Made by a program: the position numbers and the translations under genes. This document shows, piece by piece, positions 36,110-45,207 of a stretch of DNA of 64,000 nucleotides. Numbering within the stretch: position 1 is the first letter of the stretch; each line of letters begins with the position of its first letter. Origin of the DNA: Aquimarina sp. MAR_2010_214 (GTDB lineage Bacteria; Bacteroidota; Bacteroidia; Flavobacteriales; Flavobacteriaceae); NCBI RefSeq assembly GCF_002846555.1, contig NZ_PJMS01000001.1, positions 1,674,001 through 1,738,000 on the forward strand. The letters are read 5' to 3'. A model generated the notes under the pieces. It did no database searches. It saw nothing but the letters and a program-made list of their open reading frames with translations, and was not told the origin of the DNA.

Positions 36110-38323
36110 ATGAAGAAGATTGGTTTGTTAATAGTATTTCTTTGGTTCCTTCCTGTATTGGTTTTGGGGCAAGAACGTATTAAAATGAAGCGACCAGAAT
36201 CAATGAGTATCAAAGGTTCTGTGAAAGAAAAGAGTACTCGAAAAGCGGTTAGAGATGTAGAAGTAACTGTGCTAGGGAAAGGAAGTGTGAAAACTGATAT
36301 TTTTGGTAATTTTAAGATTGAAGCTCGTATTGGAGATGAACTTGTAATTACTCATGATAGTTTTAATACAATTCGATATACTATCAAAGATGGTCAAAAA
36401 ATTGATGTTGAAGTACAGGACAACCCTGCGGAGGTTAAATCATCATCAATTTCAAAACAAAAAAGTGAATCTAGATATCAGAAAAATCTAAAATCAGCAA
36501 AAAGATCTTTAAAAAAAGACGCAGCTACGAGTATAGAATATATTACTAATGCTTTAGAAACTATACGAGATGATGATCCTACATCAGGGGGTAAAAAAGC
36601 CGAATTGTTTGAGTCATTAGCGGATATTTATAAGTATTGGAAACAACCCGATCTTGCTGAAAGTAATTACCTCATAAGCCTCAAAAATAAATATAGCACT
36701 GATGTAAAAATTAAATTAGCTAATGCACAATTAGAAGGTAAAAATTACCAGGCAGCTTTAAATACTTTTGACCAGTTACTGCGATCTAGATTAAATAATA
36801 CTCAAAAGGCCATTGTCTATGAAGGTTTAGGAGATAGTCATAAGGGACTACAAAATTACCCTGATGCTATTACTAATTATAATAAAGCCCTTTCTATAAG
36901 CCAGAGAAAAAAACTGGATAATAGAGTGATTTTATTAAATTCTAAGCTAGCTGAAGTGTTACAGCAGGAAGGAAATATTAGAGATGCTGAAGAGTATTTG
37001 GATAATTCGGTACAGTTAGCACAACAGAAGGATAAAAAAACATCGGCACGACAAAGATCTACTGCAGCAGATTTTTATAATAAGAGTAATAGTTATGGTA
37101 AAGAAATACAATTAAGAAAAGAAGCACTTGAGGATATCGAAGAGATTGAAGAAACTAATGAAAATGAAGGCCCGGCACCAGTGGAAGATAACTCTTTAAC
37201 TACTCAAGTACAGAATTATAAGATTGCCAGTGCCTTTGCTGCACAAGAAGCATATGATGAGGCTATTCCATACCTGAAAGAAAGTATTAAGGAAGCAGAA
37301 TCAAAAAATGATCTAATTGTTCAAAAAGATGCCACCCGAAAACTGGGAGAAGTCTATCGAGAAAAAGGAGAGTTAGAAAAAGCATCGAACGCCTTTGAAG
37401 AATACGAGGTAATTATCGATAAGTTATATATACAGAAAGATCAGGAGATATCACAGGCAGCTCGTTTTAGTAGAGAGTTAGCACAGAGAGCGAATAGAAT
37501 TACCACACTAGAGAAAGATAGAGAGCTAAATGAAGCAAAATACGAATTGGCATTTGCTTCTCAAGAAATAGCAAATCAGCAAAGTATACGACAACAGATT
37601 GTAATATATTTTTTGATTGGATTGACAGTTTTATTACTTCTTGCTGCATATTTGATGTATCGTAATATGAAACAACAACGATATGCAAATAACCTGTTGG
37701 CTTTAAAATCATTGCGTTCCCAAATGAATCCGCATTTTATTTTTAATGCTTTGAATTCTGTAAATACATTTATAGCAACAAGTGATGAAAGAACAGCAAA
37801 TCGATACCTTACTGATTTTTCATTATTGATGAGAGCTGTTTTAGAGAACAGTGAAGAAGATTTTATTCCTTTGGAGAAAGAGATAGAACTCTTGAATTTA
37901 TATGTGCAATTAGAACATTTTAGATTTCAGGATAAATTTGAATATACGGTTGAGGTTGATCCAGAAATTGATATTAATGAGTATGTGATTCCTCCTATGT
38001 TATTACAACCATATGTAGAAAATGCTGTATGGCACGGATTACGATACAAAACTGAAAAAGGCCTGCTTTCGATACGTTTTCAAAAAACAACATCTGAGAG
38101 TATAGAAATTACAATTACTGATGATGGAATAGGGCGTAAAAAATCTAAAGAATTGAAAACGCAAAATCAAAAACTTCAAAAATCCAGAGGAATGGGTAAT
38201 ATCAAAAAGAGAATTGCAATCCTTAATGAAATGTATAAAGATAAGGTTGATGTATTTATCTCAGATCTCGATGATAATACAGAAGGAACGCAGGTAAAAT
38301 TAATTCTTAAGAAAGACAAGTAA
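36110..38323 (+). CDS. LytS-type sensor histidine kinase with carboxypeptidase-regulatory-like and TPR domains
   Basis: 737 residues. Order: signal peptide (1-20); a beta-sandwich like the CarboxypepD_reg domain of TonB-dependent receptors (about 32-100, SIKGSVKEKSTRKAVRDVEV; TDIFGNFKI); TPR repeats (about 110-435); coiled coil; one membrane helix (about 497-517); LytS-type His kinase box SQMNPHFIFNALNS (about 535-550); and an ATPase domain with GIGRKKS and GMGNIKKRI. The sensor part is predicted periplasmic. The stop codon abuts the response regulator start. The N-terminal domain on a kinase is unusual. With the downstream GG-leader peptide it may be a peptide-sensing system (inference). Confidence 0.88.
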   Translation: MKKIGLLIVFLWFLPVLVLGQERIKMKRPESMSIKGSVKEKSTRKAVRDVEVTVLGKGSVKTDIFGNFKIEARIGDELVITHDSFNTIRYTIKDGQKIDVEVQDNPAEVKSSSISKQKSESRYQKNLKSAKRSLKKDAATSIEYITNALETIRDDDPTSGGKKAELFESLADIYKYWKQPDLAESNYLISLKNKYSTDVKIKLANAQLEGKNYQAALNTFDQLLRSRLNNTQKAIVYEGLGDSHKGLQNYPDAITNYNKALSISQRKKLDNRVILLNSKLAEVLQQEGNIRDAEEYLDNSVQLAQQKDKKTSARQRSTAADFYNKSNSYGKEIQLRKEALEDIEEIEETNENEGPAPVEDNSLTTQVQNYKIASAFAAQEAYDEAIPYLKESIKEAESKNDLIVQKDATRKLGEVYREKGELEKASNAFEEYEVIIDKLYIQKDQEISQAARFSRELAQRANRITTLEKDRELNEAKYELAFASQEIANQQSIRQQIVIYFLIGLTVLLLLAAYLMYRNMKQQRYANNLLALKSLRSQMNPHFIFNALNSVNTFIATSDERTANRYLTDFSLLMRAVLENSEEDFIPLEKEIELLNLYVQLEHFRFQDKFEYTVEVDPEIDINEYVIPPMLLQPYVENAVWHGLRYKTEKGLLSIRFQKTTSESIEITITDDGIGRKKSKELKTQNQKLQKSRGMGNIKKRIAILNEMYKDKVDVFISDLDDNTEGTQVKLILKKDK

Positions 38324-39055
38324 ATGAACTTAACCGCAATCATAGTAGATGATGAAACTAATAGCCGAGCTATACTTAGAAATTATTTAGGTAAATATTG
38401 CCCGTCAGTTACCATTTTGGGAGAGGCTGCTAGCGTAAAAGAAACATTGGTGTTGCTAGAATCTCATACTCCTGATATGTTATTTTTGGATGTAGAGATG
38501 CCTTATGGCAATGCATTTGATCTATTGGAACAAGTGCCCGACCGTGCATTCGAAATTGTTTTTGTAACGGCCTATGATCATTATGCGGTAGATGCCCTAA
38601 ATGCTCAGGCAACCTATTACCTGTTAAAACCTATTGCAATTGATAATCTTATCAAAGCTGTTGATCATGTAAGCTATATCAAGCAACGAGAAGCTGCTCT
38701 TTTGGATACTGTTTTAGTTCCTAAAGTGACTACAGTAGAAGGTAAAATAACTATCCCACAACAAGATGGTTTTGAGGTTCTACAGATTTCTGATATTCTA
38801 TATTGCGAAGCCGATGATAATTATACAAAAATTTACCTGGGTAAAGGTCAGAAGCTGGTGAGTAAAACGCTTAAGTATTTCGAAGAATCCCTAAATACCC
38901 ATGGGTTTGTAAGAACTCATAAAAGCTATTTGGTGAATGTGAGTAAAATAACACGATACCGTAAAGGGAAGGGGGGGAGCATTGTACTTTCTTCAGGTAA
39001 AGAGTTAGCTGTGTCTTCCTCTAAAAAAGGAACATTATTGAATTATTTTAAATAA
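38324..39055 (+). CDS. LytTR family response regulator
   Basis: 243 residues. A receiver domain (1-125, phospho-acceptor Asp56 in LFLDVEMP, Lys in YLLKPIAI) and a LytTR DNA-binding domain (about 140-243: ILYCEADDNYTKIYL; FVRTHKSYLVNVSKI). It begins at the base after the kinase stop codon, so the two form a cognate pair. LytTR regulators often control secreted peptides and surface functions; the small peptide gene 117 bases downstream is a candidate target. Confidence 0.95.
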   Translation: MNLTAIIVDDETNSRAILRNYLGKYCPSVTILGEAASVKETLVLLESHTPDMLFLDVEMPYGNAFDLLEQVPDRAFEIVFVTAYDHYAVDALNAQATYYLLKPIAIDNLIKAVDHVSYIKQREAALLDTVLVPKVTTVEGKITIPQQDGFEVLQISDILYCEADDNYTKIYLGKGQKLVSKTLKYFEESLNTHGFVRTHKSYLVNVSKITRYRKGKGGSIVLSSGKELAVSSSKKGTLLNYFK

Positions 39056-39172
39056 TCCTATTTGGTAATTGTGAGATTCTGATTTTTTTTGTTAAAACAC
39101 ATTGAAAAAACAAGTGTTAGTTGTTGTAATTTGTAATATCCGGTATTATTAACTACAAAAAAACTTAAAATA

Positions 39173-39388
39173 ATGAAAAAAAGAGAATCGTTAAAAAAAC
39201 TATCTCTAGAGAAAATCAAAATTTCTAACCTAGCCTCTAAAACTATTATTGGCGGAACAGGTAATCCATCATTACATAGTTGTGTTGGACAAGGTAATCA
39301 ACCTGGACAAACGTGTTATACTAATAACTGTGGAGGTACTGGAGGAGGTACCGGTGGTGGAGGAATTAGTGGGCCTATTTACTGCTAA
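39173..39388 (+). CDS. Double-glycine leader peptide, RiPP-like precursor
   Basis: 71 residues. The first 28 form a leader: KKRESLKKLSLEKIKISNL, then ASKTIIGG, matching the pattern of Bacteroidota class I lanthipeptide-like and GG-type natural-product leaders (KLxxxKxxISNL...GG). The predicted 43-residue core is rich in Gly, Thr, Ser and Asn, with four Cys (37, 48, 53, 71) and a GGTGGGTGGGG run. No lanthionine-forming enzyme, peptidase-ABC exporter or other RiPP enzyme is in the window. The LytS/LytTR pair lies directly upstream. It may be a modified peptide, a bacteriocin or a signalling peptide; the family call rests on the leader alone. Confidence 0.75.
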   Translation: MKKRESLKKLSLEKIKISNLASKTIIGGTGNPSLHSCVGQGNQPGQTCYTNNCGGTGGGTGGGGISGPIYC

Positions 39389-39410
39389 TTTTCTTTTAAG
39401 TTAAAAAATG

Positions 39411-39482
39411 AAGATTGTCTAGAAGTAATCTGTTTATTCTCTTTTTGAGAATGAATTTGTTATTTTTTAGACAATCTTTTTT
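39411..39482 (+). terminator. Long nested hairpin after the peptide gene
   Basis: AAGATTGTCTA (39411-39421) pairs with TAGACAATCTT (39468-39478) and ends in a T run. Inside the loop a second hairpin, ATTCTC-TTTTT-GAGAAT (39436-39452), is perfect. It probably ends the peptide transcript and may stabilise it. The convergent murI gene ends at 39503. Confidence 0.7.
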
Positions 39483-39502
39483 AAGTTTATGTATTATAAA
39501 AA

Positions 39503-40291
39503 TTAAAAATCTAAAGTTTTAGCAGTATACGTAATAGTATTTTCATGCAATATATTCTTTAGTATGTCTACATTGCCATTAGTGTATAAAGTATGTTTGC
39601 CTATTTTGAGGTTTGGATTTAAAAGATTATTTGCGATCAACACAGCTTTAGTTTGTCGTGCAACCGCTTCTCCCGAATCGATAATTGTAATCTGGTTGGG
39701 AAGCATTTTTTTTAGCAGCGGGATCAAATAAGGGTAATGTGTACATCCAAGGACTAAATGATCTATGTTTTTGTTAAGCATAGGAGTAATATAAGAATGA
39801 AGTAATTCGTACATTTCATCTGTATCTATCTTGCCTTTTTCGATAAGCTCTACCAATCCAGTACCAATGACTTCAATGACTTCGATATCCTGAGTATACA
39901 AATCAGATGTTTTGACAAATAATTCACTAGATAAAGTGCCTTTTGTAGCAAGTACACCTACTTTTTTTGTCTTGGTATAAATAGCTGCTGGTTTTATAGC
40001 TGGCTCAATACCAATAATTGGTATGTTGTAAGTAGATCGTAGTGTTTTTATGGCATTTGTAGTCGCGGTATTACACGCAACTACAATGATTTTACAATTT
40101 AAATCAAGGAGTTTTTCGGTGTTTTTAATGCTTAATGCGGTAATCTCTTCTTTACTGCGTTTACCGTAAGGAGCATATTTGCTATCAGCCAGAAAGATAG
40201 TATCCTCATAAGGTAATAGAGAGGCGATTTCTTTCCAGATTGTTGTTCCGCCAACACCTGAATCAAATATACCAATAGGTTGATCTTGCAT
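39503..40291 (-). CDS. murI: Glutamate racemase
   Basis: 262 residues from ATG 40291 (MQDQPIGIFDSGVGG is the standard opening; the ORF extends 16 residues further but into a terminator). Converts L- to D-glutamate for peptidoglycan. Both catalytic cysteines are visible (VVACNTATTNA and LVLGCTHYPYL). It closes the minus-strand envelope cluster and is separated from the OmpH gene upstream by a terminator, so it may have its own promoter. Confidence 0.95.
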   Translation of the reverse strand: MQDQPIGIFDSGVGGTTIWKEIASLLPYEDTIFLADSKYAPYGKRSKEEITALSIKNTEKLLDLNCKIIVVACNTATTNAIKTLRSTYNIPIIGIEPAIKPAAIYTKTKKVGVLATKGTLSSELFVKTSDLYTQDIEVIEVIGTGLVELIEKGKIDTDEMYELLHSYITPMLNKNIDHLVLGCTHYPYLIPLLKKMLPNQITIIDSGEAVARQTKAVLIANNLLNPNLKIGKHTLYTNGNVDILKNILHENTITYTAKTLDF

Positions 40292-40320
40292 AATCACATG
40301 ATAATTTATCCCAAAAATAA

Positions 40321-40353
40321 AAAAACAGTGAGATGTCATCTCACTGTTTTTTT
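40321..40353 (-). terminator. Rho-independent terminator between ompH and murI
   Basis: AAAAACAGTGAGATG (40321-40335) and CATCTCACTGTTTTT (40337-40351) are perfect complements. It lies just after the OmpH stop on the minus strand and overlaps the longest form of the murI frame, supporting the shorter start at 40291. Confidence 0.8.
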
Positions 40354-40382
40354 ATTTTTATTAAAAGTTTAAAGTAAAACTG

Positions 40383-40892
40383 TTAGATACCTAAGTCTTT
40401 TTTTACATCTGCCATTAGGTTTTTACCATCAGCCATAATTACTCCGGTTCCTGTTGTAGAATCTAATACATATTGAAAACCTTGTGCTCTTGCTACTTTT
40501 TGGATAGATGTACGTGCTTGTTCATAAATAGGCTTCATTAATTCGATCTCTTTTTTCTGAAGATCCTGAAGTGCATTTGTTCTATAGTCGTTGATACTTT
40601 TCTCTGTAGCCTGTACTTCTTGCTGTCTTTTTAAGTTTTCTTCGTCAGTTTTAGTTTCAGCTTCCTGAGAATATTTTTTGATAGTGTTTTGTAACTCTAA
40701 CACCATATTTCTAATTTCTGCATCATAAGTCTTATTCAATTTTTCGATCTCACTTTTTGCAGCTTTAAAAGCAGGCATCGCTTCTACAAGCTCTTGTGAC
40801 GCGATATGCGCTACTTTAGATTGAGCATTCATAAAACTTGAAGTTCCTATGATAAGTGCGATAGCTACTAGTAATGTTCTAAATTGTTTCAT
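40383..40892 (-). CDS. OmpH/Skp family periplasmic chaperone (short)
   Basis: 169 residues with a signal peptide (cleavage near MNAQ) and a long helical hairpin typical of Skp, the periplasmic chaperone that carries unfolded outer-membrane proteins to BamA. Motifs: KVAHIASQELVEAMPAFKAA at the start and FQYVLDSTTGTGVIMAD at the end. It follows a longer paralogue by 47 bases, and both follow bamA, consistent with function. Confidence 0.9.
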   Translation of the reverse strand: MKQFRTLLVAIALIIGTSSFMNAQSKVAHIASQELVEAMPAFKAAKSEIEKLNKTYDAEIRNMVLELQNTIKKYSQEAETKTDEENLKRQQEVQATEKSINDYRTNALQDLQKKEIELMKPIYEQARTSIQKVARAQGFQYVLDSTTGTGVIMADGKNLMADVKKDLGI

Positions 40893-40939
40893 TTGTAAGT
40901 AATATTAAAAGGTGTTATAAATTTATAAAAATTAATTTT

Positions 40940-41797
40940 TCAATCATTGTCTTTTCTACTGTCAGCACCAGACGATGAGTCATTATTTTTTAGATTCTCT
41001 TTTCGAGCTTTTAAATCTTTAATAGAATCTTTCTTTCTTTTTTGTAATTCTAATAATCTAGCTCTTCTTTCTTCAAACTCTTTCTTTTTTGCAGCTCTTA
41101 TAGAATCTCTTTGAATTTTACGTTCTTTAAGAAGTAGTTCTCTTTCTGATAATCTTTTTTGAGCTGCTCTTTCTCTATCTGATACTTCTGTTTCTTGTTC
41201 TAGATTTCTTTTTTCATCTCTTTCCAGAGCTTTCTTATCTTTTTTGCTATTGAGTTGTTTTCTTTTTGAAGCTCTGTTTATTCTAAGCAATACCTGATCA
41301 CTTATATCGAATCGATCTGCAGAATACAACATCACCAGATCTGCTGATTTGTCAAAAACAAAATCATATTTTTTGTTTTTTGCAATTTCTTGGACTGCAA
41401 CAAAAACTTGATCTTGTACTGGTTGAACCAATCTTTTTTTCTGAATAAAAAGATCTCCATTTGGACCAAATCGTTTTTGCTGATATTCTAATATTTCTTT
41501 TTCTTTAAAAAAGATATCTTCTTCTCTTTCTTCAATTAGTTCTTTGGTAAGCAAGACTCTTTCATTGTTTAAGTCTTTACGCATTTCTTCAACTTCTTTG
41601 AGCTCGGCTTCTATTTCAACTTTCCATTTTTGTACTTTGGTTTCGAGTTCAGAAGAAGCTTCATTATATTCTGGAACGTTTTCCAGAATATAGCTCATAT
41701 CAATATAGCCAATTCTAATACCTTTCTGCGCATGTACTGCGTTTGTGAAAAATAGCCAACTGACTGCTGCAACTAGTAAAAGACCCTTTGTTTTCAT
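40940..41797 (-). CDS. OmpH/Skp family periplasmic chaperone (long, extended tail)
   Basis: 285 residues from ATG 41797, where a signal peptide begins (MKTKGLLLVAAVSWLFFTNAVHAQ). The Skp core (IRIGYIDMSYILENVPEYNEA to KYDFVFDKSADLVMLY) covers about residues 25-175. A C-terminal extension of about 110 residues rich in Arg, Lys and Glu follows, probably a long coiled coil, ending in an acidic tail. This tail is not part of the classical Skp. It starts 35 bases after bamA. Confidence 0.9.
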   Translation of the reverse strand: MKTKGLLLVAAVSWLFFTNAVHAQKGIRIGYIDMSYILENVPEYNEASSELETKVQKWKVEIEAELKEVEEMRKDLNNERVLLTKELIEEREEDIFFKEKEILEYQQKRFGPNGDLFIQKKRLVQPVQDQVFVAVQEIAKNKKYDFVFDKSADLVMLYSADRFDISDQVLLRINRASKRKQLNSKKDKKALERDEKRNLEQETEVSDRERAAQKRLSERELLLKERKIQRDSIRAAKKKEFEERRARLLELQKRKKDSIKDLKARKENLKNNDSSSGADSRKDND

Positions 41798-41832
41798 AAC
41801 TTTGTGTGTATATAGAAATAATCGTGCCAAAA

Positions 41833-44463
41833 CTAAAATTGTTGTCCTATAATAAAATGGGTTTCCCATCCATTAGCTTGATTTGTTCCTGGAATAGGAT
41901 CAAAACCATACCCAAAATCTATACCTAATAACCCAAATGCTGGCATAAAGATACGTAAACCTGCTCCAGCAGAACGACTTAATTGGAAAGGGTTAAAACT
42001 TTTAAAACTATCATAAGAAGCTCCACCTTCCAAAAATCCTAGCATATATATTGATGCAGCAGGTTTTAGTGTTATAGGATAACGAAGCTCTAACGAATAT
42101 TTGTTATAAATTGTTGCCCCATCGGCATCAAAATCTTGATTATTAGTTCTGCTTTGAGGTGTAATAGATTGATTTGGATATCCTCTTAGTGAAACAACTT
42201 CACGGCCATCAAGACTTGTAGCTCCTAATCCATCACCTCCTAAGAAGAAACGTTCAAAAGGAATATTACCCCTTTTGTTGTTATATGCGCCTAAAAAACC
42301 ATATTCAGCTTTTGTTTTTAGAACCAAAGGTTTTTTTCCTATGTTAACTAGACTTGTATACCAGGTTCCATCAAATTTAAGTTTATAGTATTCTAGCCAT
42401 TTAAAACGTTCCTGATCGATTTCTCCAATCTCTGTACCTATCTCACCGCCTCTTACAAGATCTCTTGAGTTTGAAGTGTCTAGATTGCTTCTTTCTTCTT
42501 CTAAAGCATCTCTACGATCTGATAACTCACCGTAGTCTACACCGTCAAAAAGAGAATAGGGTACAGAAAGCTTGGCAACAAGATTAAACTCAGACCCTCC
42601 CGTTGGGAAAATTGGGTTTACTGTGGTGTTATTCCTGTTGATTCCGATAGTATAAGATAAATCGTTAGAAGACCCATTACCAAAAGTAAATAATCGGGTA
42701 TTATAGTTTTTAAGATTATAATGTCTTATGCTAATGGCTTGAGATAATGTAAAATAATTATCTGGCCAATTTAATCTTTTGGCTATACCTATTGATCCAC
42801 CTGTAATAAGGAATTTACTGTTTCTGTCTACTTTACGTGTTCTGTTGTTAAGTAAGAACTGTATAGTATGAGAAAATGATGTAGAAAGTTGATAAGGTCT
42901 TTTACCACCTAACCATGGCTCTATAAACGAAAGACTGTAGGTTTGAAAGAATCTACTGGCCTGAGCTCTAACTCTAAGGGTTTGACCATCTCCCATTGGT
43001 AGAGGGCTGTAGGATTCTTTATTAAAAATATTACGTATTGAAAAGTTACTAAAAGCTAGTCCTAGGGTTCCTACAAAACCACCTCCTCCAAAACCACCTT
43101 GAAGCTCAATTTGACTGGATCCTTTTTCTACTACTGGATAGTTAATATCTATGGTTCCTGCTTGAGGATTTGCGTTTTTAAATTGAGGCTCTAGTTGTTC
43201 TGGATCAAAAAATCCTAATTGTCCCAATTCACGAACCGTTCGTACTACAAGATCCTTGCTATAGCGTTGACCTGGTCTGGTTCTAAGTGTTCTATAAATT
43301 ACATGATCATTTGTTTTATCGTTTCCGGTAACGGTAATATGATCAAAATAAGTTAGTTTTCCTTCTCGCACTCTGATTTCAAAATCAAGAGTGTCATTGT
43401 AAACTTTTGTTTCTACTGCATCAATAGAAGAAAATAAGTACCCATTATTTTGATATAAATTGGTAAGATCATCTGCATCGGGCTTGCTATTATCTGCAAT
43501 TTGTTTTTCTAGAAGAACGCCATTATATACATCTCCTTTTTTAATAACAAGTTGTCGGGCTAATTCGCGGTCGGTATATACACTATTACCTAGAAATGTA
43601 ATATTACCAAAATAATATTTATTACCTTCTTCAAGATTAAGATTAAGTGATACACTATTGTCATCTTCTATAATCAAACTATCAGAGGTGATACGAGCAT
43701 CTCGATACCCTTTTTCTTTATATTTTGTAATGATGTTATCTTTATCCTCCTCGTAATCTGCTCGGATATATTTTGATCGTTTCCAGAGCCTCAAAAGCCT
43801 CTTGCGCTTAGTGTTTTTCATTGCTCTACGCACCTTAGCATCAGAAAATTGCTCGTTTCCTTCTATGTTGATTTTATCAACTTTAACCCGATCTCCTTTA
43901 TCGATCAGAACAACCATATTTACCTTGTTGCTAGCAACGGTGTCCTTAATAGGGATGGTGTTAACAGCAACTTTGGTATTTAAGAATCCATCTTTTTTGT
44001 ACTTATTAGTAATAAAGTTACGAGTTGTAGTTATAAGGTTTTCTGTAACCTTTGCACCCTTGGTTAATCCGTTATCTTTAACTAATTCTTCGGATTTACG
44101 CTTTTTAATTCCTTCAATACGGACTTCGTTTAATTCAGGTACTTCTTGAATGTTAATTTCGAGATCAGCTACGTCACCTTCTACATTACTAATGTAAAAG
44201 TTAATGTCGCTAAATAATTCGAGATCCCATAATTTCTTGATGACTTTACTTATTCGATCTCCTGGAAGAAAAATACGTTCTCCTTTTTTAAGACCAGTAA
44301 AAGTAATTACTGTATTTTCATTGTAACTGGTAATTCCAGTAACCTTGATATCCCCAATAATATATTCTTTCCCGTTAGCACCAGGTAAATTTTGTGCAGA
44401 AAGTGAAGTTGATATTAATAAGGCGAGTAACGTAAAACACGTAATAAGTAGTTTTTTTGTCAT
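41833..44463 (-). CDS. bamA: Outer-membrane protein assembly factor BamA
   Basis: 876 residues from ATG 44463, where a signal peptide begins (MTKKLLITCFTLLALLISTSLSAQ). Five POTRA-like repeats occupy about 30-450 (for example VKVDKINIEGNEQFSDAKV; LTYFDHITVTGNDKTNDHV), followed by a 16-stranded Omp85 barrel with the family motif FERFFLGGDGLG and the closing strand HFIIGQQF. BamA folds and inserts outer-membrane barrel proteins. It starts four bases after uppS. An in-frame extension reaching 44637 overlaps uppS and is rejected. Confidence 0.95.
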   Translation of the reverse strand: MTKKLLITCFTLLALLISTSLSAQNLPGANGKEYIIGDIKVTGITSYNENTVITFTGLKKGERIFLPGDRISKVIKKLWDLELFSDINFYISNVEGDVADLEINIQEVPELNEVRIEGIKKRKSEELVKDNGLTKGAKVTENLITTTRNFITNKYKKDGFLNTKVAVNTIPIKDTVASNKVNMVVLIDKGDRVKVDKINIEGNEQFSDAKVRRAMKNTKRKRLLRLWKRSKYIRADYEEDKDNIITKYKEKGYRDARITSDSLIIEDDNSVSLNLNLEEGNKYYFGNITFLGNSVYTDRELARQLVIKKGDVYNGVLLEKQIADNSKPDADDLTNLYQNNGYLFSSIDAVETKVYNDTLDFEIRVREGKLTYFDHITVTGNDKTNDHVIYRTLRTRPGQRYSKDLVVRTVRELGQLGFFDPEQLEPQFKNANPQAGTIDINYPVVEKGSSQIELQGGFGGGGFVGTLGLAFSNFSIRNIFNKESYSPLPMGDGQTLRVRAQASRFFQTYSLSFIEPWLGGKRPYQLSTSFSHTIQFLLNNRTRKVDRNSKFLITGGSIGIAKRLNWPDNYFTLSQAISIRHYNLKNYNTRLFTFGNGSSNDLSYTIGINRNNTTVNPIFPTGGSEFNLVAKLSVPYSLFDGVDYGELSDRRDALEEERSNLDTSNSRDLVRGGEIGTEIGEIDQERFKWLEYYKLKFDGTWYTSLVNIGKKPLVLKTKAEYGFLGAYNNKRGNIPFERFFLGGDGLGATSLDGREVVSLRGYPNQSITPQSRTNNQDFDADGATIYNKYSLELRYPITLKPAASIYMLGFLEGGASYDSFKSFNPFQLSRSAGAGLRIFMPAFGLLGIDFGYGFDPIPGTNQANGWETHFIIGQQF

Positions 44464-44467
44464 TTTT

Positions 44468-45205
44468 TTAACTGAGCTGCTCACTAGTTTTTCCAAATCT
44501 TCTTTCTCTTTTTTGATAATTGAATATGGCCTCAAATAAATCGGCTTTTTTAAAGTCCGGCCATAAAATTTCTGTAAAATATAATTCTGCATACGCAATT
44601 TGCCATAGTAAAAAATTACTAATACGTTGTTCCCCACTGGTACGTATCAATAAATCCACCTCAGGCAGGTCTTTTGTATACAAATGCTCATTAATGACTG
44701 ATTCATTTATAAGATGTGGCGAAATTACACCATTTTTAACTTTAATACTTATTTCTTTGATAGTTTTTATAAGCTCTTCTCTGCTTCCATAACTTAGGGC
44801 CAGAGTAAGTGTCATATGTGTGTTGGATTTTGTCTTTTCAATAACTTCTAAAAGCTCTACTCTTGCTTTTTCAGGAAGCGATTGTAAGTTTCCAATTGCA
44901 TTAAGTTTAATATTATTGTCCTGAAGTGTTTTAATTTCCTTTTTTAAGGAATTCACCAAAAGTTTCATTAAGGTGTCTACTTCAAGTTTTGGTCTATTCC
45001 AGTTTTCTGTAGAAAAAGCATATAATGTAAGATATTTAATGCCTATTTCGGCACTACTTTCTACAGCTTCTTTAACAGCTTTAGTCCCGTTTTCGTGACC
45101 AATAGCTCTAAAAAGGCCTTTCTTTTTGGCCCATCGTCCATTACCATCCATAATAATGGCGACGTGTTGCGGAATATTAGAGTTTAATTGTTTTTTATCA
45201 ATCAT
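44468..45205 (-). CDS. uppS: Isoprenyl transferase (undecaprenyl diphosphate synthase)
   Basis: 245 residues from ATG 45205. A cis-prenyltransferase making the undecaprenyl diphosphate lipid carrier for cell-wall and surface-polymer synthesis. The catalytic HVAIIMDGNGRWAKKKG (Asp20) and the RTSGEQRISNFLLWQIAYAE block are intact. It follows the DUF6089 gene by two bases and precedes bamA by four. Confidence 0.95.
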   Translation of the reverse strand: MIDKKQLNSNIPQHVAIIMDGNGRWAKKKGLFRAIGHENGTKAVKEAVESSAEIGIKYLTLYAFSTENWNRPKLEVDTLMKLLVNSLKKEIKTLQDNNIKLNAIGNLQSLPEKARVELLEVIEKTKSNTHMTLTLALSYGSREELIKTIKEISIKVKNGVISPHLINESVINEHLYTKDLPEVDLLIRTSGEQRISNFLLWQIAYAELYFTEILWPDFKKADLFEAIFNYQKRERRFGKTSEQLS

Positions 45206-45207
45206 TT

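Noticed and set aside
41833..44637. Longer BamA start reaching 44637
   Set aside because: The extra 58 residues overlap uppS, are non-hydrophobic, and precede a perfect signal peptide that starts at 44463.
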